Source: Lactovum sp047974165
GTDB taxonomy: Bacteria; Bacillota; Bacilli; Lactobacillales; Streptococcaceae
Assembly: GCA_047974165.1 (NCBI GenBank)
Contig: JBKECB010000019.1
Location: 1 to 50,908 of the forward strand
DNA length: 50,908 nt
Reading direction: 5' to 3'
This document shows positions 48,042 to 50,908 of the stretch, in pieces; position 1 is the stretch's first letter, and the number at the start of each line of letters is the position of its first letter. The notes under the pieces were generated by a model. The model saw nothing but the letters and a program-made list of their open reading frames with translations, did no database searches and was not told the origin of the DNA. The translations under genes were made by a program, and so were the position numbers.

Positions 48042-48695
48042 ATGTTAAGAACACAATTTGAAGAAGAATTAAATAAGCTACATAATCAATTTTACTCAAT
48101 GGGGACACAAGTTTCAGCTCAGTTTAACAAGGCTGTTCGTGCTTTTGTCAGTCGTGATTATGATTTGGCAGATGAAATTATCGAAAGAGACCAAGAGATT
48201 AATGAGCTTGAAGTGAAGCTTGAAATTAAATCTTTTGAAATGATTGCTCTTCAGCAACCGGTATCAAGTGATTTGAGAACAATCATTACAGTTTTGAAAG
48301 CATCAAGTGATTTAGAACGTGCAGCAGACCATGCTGCAGCAATTGCCAAGGCTCTTAAAAATATTTCTGAAGAAACTTCTTTATTAGGAGTAGAGGCAGA
48401 TATTTCTAAGGTCGGTGAAAAAGTTAAGATGATGTTTGATGCTGCCTTAAATGCTTATATACAAGGTGATGAGGAGCGCGCTCGTGAAATTGTTAAACAA
48501 GATGATAAAGTTGAAGCACTGGCTGCAGATATTCAACGAGCAGTTTTGTCAGCGATGAGAGAAGATTTAGACCTTGTTGAAGTTGGGAAAGATTATATCC
48601 TTACTCTGATGCACTTGGAGCGTGTGGGTGATTTTGCTAAAAATGTTTGTGAATGGATTGTTTATCTAAAATCAGGTGAACTTGTAGAACTTTAA
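48042..48695 (+). CDS. phoU: Phosphate regulator PhoU
   Basis: Links the Pst transporter to PhoR and represses the Pho response when phosphate is plentiful. The 217-residue all-helical protein has the two repeat motifs of PhoU with metal-binding ERAADHAAAIA (about 87-97) and ERVGDFAKNV (about 189-198). AGAAAGGA precedes the ATG. It is the last gene of the pst operon. Confidence 0.95.
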   Translation: MLRTQFEEELNKLHNQFYSMGTQVSAQFNKAVRAFVSRDYDLADEIIERDQEINELEVKLEIKSFEMIALQQPVSSDLRTIITVLKASSDLERAADHAAAIAKALKNISEETSLLGVEADISKVGEKVKMMFDAALNAYIQGDEERAREIVKQDDKVEALAADIQRAVLSAMREDLDLVEVGKDYILTLMHLERVGDFAKNVCEWIVYLKSGELVEL

Positions 48696-48701
48696 TATAA
48701 T

Positions 48702-48732
48702 AAAAGCAACTTTTGAAATAAAGTTGCTTTTT
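48702..48732 (+). terminator. Terminator of the pst operon
   Basis: Stem AAAAGCAACTT with AAGTTGCTTTT, loop mainly TTGAAAT, ending in five T. Confidence 0.87.
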
Positions 48733-48794
48733 GAATAGAAACTATCTAAAAATTAAGTATTTTTAAATTTTTTTGAAATATTCATAGTTTTTAC

Positions 48795-48823
48795 TTGATA
48801 AGTTTGCAAACTTTTGAGATAAT
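48795..48823 (+). promoter_or_regulatory. Promoter of the LCP gene (predicted leaderless)
   Basis: TTGATA (48795-48800), 17 bases, extended TG and GATAAT (48818-48823). Six bases separate the -10 from the ATG at 48830; no ribosome binding site is present. Confidence 0.68.
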
Positions 48824-48829
48824 AGAAAA

Positions 48830-50179
48830 ATGAAAGTCTGGATGAAATCACTCTTGATGTTTCTAGCACTTGTCTTAGTCATCAGTATAACGGCTGTAGT
48901 TTATGCAACAACGATTTGGAATTCAGCCTCAAAGACTTTAGAAGCAACTTATACAGATATTGGTCAAGAAGAGGTCACGATTAATGAAACTGAGCCTTTG
49001 ACAATTCTTTTGATGGGAGTAGACACTGGAGATACCAGTCGTGGTGGTGAAGAGTCATGGGCAGGAAATTCTGATTCTATGATTATCTTAACTTTAAATC
49101 CTGAAACCGAAACATCGACAATGTTTTCTATGGAGCGTGATACCATGGCAAATATTTTAGATGCAGAAGGGGTAATCGAGTCTACTCAAAAAATGAATGC
49201 GGCCTATCCAAGTGGTTATAATGCAGATGGAATTACTGGTGCCGCTCAATGGGCGATGGCAACAATTTCTTCTCAAGCTGGGATAAGTCTTGATAACTTT
49301 ATTGCAATTAATATGAATGGTTTGGTTAAGCTTGTTGATGATGTTGGTGGTATCGATGTTTACAACGATCCTGCAAACTGGATTGCAACACCTGATAACG
49401 CTTATCCTGAAGGGACGATTTATATCTCAGATACTGAGCCAGCCTATACAGAGACAATTGCTCCAGGCCAGCAGCATATCAATGGTGAACAAGCCTTAGT
49501 TTATTCACGCGATCGTCATCATCGTTTAAATGGTGATTATGGACGTATTGCTGCTCAACGTGAGGTTATTACTCAGCTGATGGTCAAGCTCTTCGATATG
49601 GATAATATGAGTCAGTATCAGAAGTTTTTAGATGATGTAAGTAGTGATGTGAGGACAAATATCCAAGTCAGCACAGATAATTTTCAATCTTTATTAGCTT
49701 ATAGAAACTGTTTCAAAAAGATTGTCTCTATCCAGTATCAAGGAGTAGGAGATATGGTGGACGGTATTTCGTATCAGTTTACACCTGAGGAGACGTTACT
49801 TGCCATTCAAAACTCTATGAAACTTTCTTTAGGACAAGAAATAATCACTGAGATTGATTCAAATGTAATTACTTATGAAAATTACTTTGAGACAGAAGCA
49901 CCTGGCTATTATCTTCCTTCGGCAACGATTACAGAAGGTGAAACAATTAAAGTTATGGGTGTCAATGCAGATGGATCTTTTGTAGAGATTACAGAAGAAA
50001 ACTCAGATATTTATATCTCAATTCTTGGGACAGCTGTTGAGGTTGTAGGACCAGTCACTGATCCAAACGATACAGCATCTAGCTTTAGTTCTTCAAGTTC
50101 TAGTTCATCAAGTTATGCTTATCGTAGCGAGGACTTCAACTCCGAAGACTTAACAACAGATACTTACGACTCACCTTAG
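48830..50179 (+). CDS. LytR-CpsA-Psr (LCP) family cell-wall glycopolymer ligase
   Basis: Extracellular enzyme anchored by one N-terminal transmembrane helix (about 8-27); LCP proteins attach teichoic acids or polysaccharides to peptidoglycan. The 449-residue protein has the LCP domain (about 55-290) with GNSDSMIILTLNPETE, MERDTMA, and YSRDRHHRLNGDYGRIAAQRE, which carry the conserved Asp and Arg residues that bind pyrophosphate. The C-terminal extension ends in a Ser-rich stretch (about 419-430). It resembles BrpA/LytR of streptococci. Starts at the ATG next to its -10 box. Confidence 0.92.
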   Translation: MKVWMKSLLMFLALVLVISITAVVYATTIWNSASKTLEATYTDIGQEEVTINETEPLTILLMGVDTGDTSRGGEESWAGNSDSMIILTLNPETETSTMFSMERDTMANILDAEGVIESTQKMNAAYPSGYNADGITGAAQWAMATISSQAGISLDNFIAINMNGLVKLVDDVGGIDVYNDPANWIATPDNAYPEGTIYISDTEPAYTETIAPGQQHINGEQALVYSRDRHHRLNGDYGRIAAQREVITQLMVKLFDMDNMSQYQKFLDDVSSDVRTNIQVSTDNFQSLLAYRNCFKKIVSIQYQGVGDMVDGISYQFTPEETLLAIQNSMKLSLGQEIITEIDSNVITYENYFETEAPGYYLPSATITEGETIKVMGVNADGSFVEITEENSDIYISILGTAVEVVGPVTDPNDTASSFSSSSSSSSSYAYRSEDFNSEDLTTDTYDSP

Positions 50180-50191
50180 TGAGTCAATTAA

Positions 50192-50265
50192 GGTTCGGTA
50201 GCTCAGCTGGATAGAGCACTCGCCTTCTAAGCGAGTTGTCGCGGGTTCGAATCCCGCCCGAATCA
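50192..50265 (+). tRNA. tRNA-Arg (anticodon TCT)
   Basis: A 74-base cloverleaf: acceptor GGTTCGG with CCGAATC (one G-T pair), D arm GCTC/GAGC, anticodon stem CTCGC/GCGAG with loop CTTCTAA, variable TTGTC, T arm GCGGG-TTCGAAT-CCCGC, discriminator A. CCA is not encoded. It lies 12 bases after the LCP stop codon; a small hairpin (GACTCAC-CTTA-GTGAGTC) spans that stop. Confidence 0.96.
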
Positions 50266-50271
50266 TTTTAT

Positions 50272-50304
50272 AAACATCTCTTTCAAAATAAGAGATGTTT
50301 TTTT
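50272..50304 (+). terminator. Terminator after tRNA-Arg
   Basis: Perfect 11-bp stem AAACATCTCTT with AAGAGATGTTT, loop TCAAAAT, followed by a T-tract. Confidence 0.88.
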
Positions 50305-50881
50305 ATTTAAAATACGGTGAGATAGAAAAGTTAATTGGGGTCTTTAAGTTTGTCTCTTATGATCTAGAAAATGGTGAGATTACTAAAGGAATGGGCTACT
50401 TTGGTAAATCTGAGAAAAATGAAAGTAAGGAACAAATAAAATTTAATAAAAGAGAAAAAGAAAATGGAACAGATATTTATATCATGACTTTTGACTCATC
50501 CTCTTTTAGAGATTGTAAATCAGAGATTATTTATTTAGTCTTGAACAGTTTTTCGTTACCCATTTATCAAAAAAGGCTTACTGTTGAAGTAGAAGAGAAG
50601 AGTATGACGAAATCCTATATTTCAGAATATTTAAAAGAATCAAAGAAGATAAAAACTATCAGGATCTGATAAGCTATGTTGAAATTTTAAAAAATCTAGA
50701 TAAGATAGAAATCTCAATGTCGAAATATTCTACATACGATACTAAAGAAATAGAGGATTATCTGTATCTCTCAGATAAAACAAAAAATAATTGTAAAGTT
50801 TTAATGTCTCAAAAGTTGGGTATGAAAATTTATAATCAAAATAGGATAAGTTTAATGTTACAGTTTTCAGGTATTTTTTAA
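50295..50881 (+). pseudogene. Frameshifted, 5'-truncated gene of unknown function next to tRNA-Arg
   Basis: One frame is open from 50295 to 50669 (124 codons), but its only early ATG lies inside the tRNA terminator with no ribosome binding site. At about 50636 the coding signal moves one frame on (IKEDKNYQDLISYVEILKN) and continues to a stop at 50879-50881. A single base change would join them into one protein of roughly 195 residues, rich in Lys, Glu and Ile, with no motif that I recognise. The missing start and the shift suggest a decayed gene whose 5' end was lost at the tRNA. Confidence 0.65.
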
Positions 50882-50908
50882 GCTAAAGCTGGAAATATTA
50901 ATAGAATT

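Noticed and set aside
50084..50115. Short repeated AGTTCTTCA-like units as a tandem repeat locus
   Set aside because: They encode the Ser-rich tail of the LCP protein; the repeat is imperfect and is explained by the low-complexity peptide.
1..50908. CRISPR arrays, insertion sequences, prophage genes, toxin-antitoxin or defence systems
   Set aside because: No regularly spaced repeats, transposase or integrase signatures, or defence-family motifs were found in any gene of the window.

Overview
The window is a low-GC Gram-positive chromosome segment, most likely from the Streptococcaceae and Lactococcus-like. The clues are a trehalose system built on trehalose-6-phosphate phosphorylase with split EIIA and EIIBC proteins, a YidC2-type lipoprotein insertase, the cdaA-cdaR-glmM and secG-rnr-smpB clusters, and very frequent extended -10 promoters (TGnTATAAT). 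Species cannot be fixed from the sequence alone. No phage, insertion sequence or CRISPR array is visible.

Layout. 1-7.3 kb: yidC, a ROK fructokinase, and a divergent trehalose locus (treR; EIIA, EIIBC, trePP). 7.4-20.3 kb: housekeeping genes (parC, tRNA-Cys, ligA, a lipid kinase, the c-di-AMP/cell-wall operon cdaA-cdaR-glmM, an HD hydrolase, a membrane glycosyltransferase, deoB-deoD, a YkgJ-type metal-binding protein), then a convergent uracil permease. 21.6-22.2 kb: a decayed XRE-type regulator. 22.2-37.0 kb: a 17-gene ethanolamine utilisation locus (eutP, T, G, S, V, W, A, B, C, L, K-like, E, M, D, an uncharacterised gene, N, H, Q, counted with the two regulators) that encodes a bacterial microcompartment. 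37.0-38.2 kb: a cobalamin riboswitch, a DUF4430 (transcobalamin-like) lipoprotein and an ECF S-component, read here as a corrinoid uptake module. 38.3-41.3 kb: secG-rnr-smpB. 41.4-48.7 kb: divergent phoP-phoR and pstS-C-A-B-B-phoU. 48.8-50.9 kb: an LCP-family protein, tRNA-Arg and a frameshifted gene remnant.

How the eut region works together. Ethanolamine enters (EutH) and is split by the B12-dependent lyase EutBC inside a shell (EutS, L, M, N, K-like). Acetaldehyde then goes to ethanol (EutG) or to acetyl-CoA (EutE), acetyl-phosphate (EutD, PduL type) and acetate plus ATP (EutQ, possibly EutP). EutT makes adenosylcobalamin and EutA reactivates the lyase. EutW senses ethanolamine and phosphorylates EutV, an ANTAR antiterminator. 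I can see three leader regions (before eutP, eutS and eutA) where paired hexaloop hairpins with A at loop position 1 and G at position 4 overlap an intrinsic terminator, which is the known EutV target architecture. The eut promoter also carries a cre-like site over its -35, sharing an 11-base core with the trehalose promoter, which suggests CcpA control of both.

The eut system itself is known from Enterococcus, Listeria and Streptococcus sanguinis. The less ordinary points are the eutA antitermination hairpin built over the eutW stop codon, a shell protein fused to a SAP/Rho-N-like domain, a C-terminal rather than N-terminal encapsulation-type helix on EutE, the riboswitch-controlled DUF4430/ECF pair attached to the operon end, and seven genes whose extended -10 box lies only 5-10 bases before the start codon with no ribosome binding site (predicted leaderless mRNAs).
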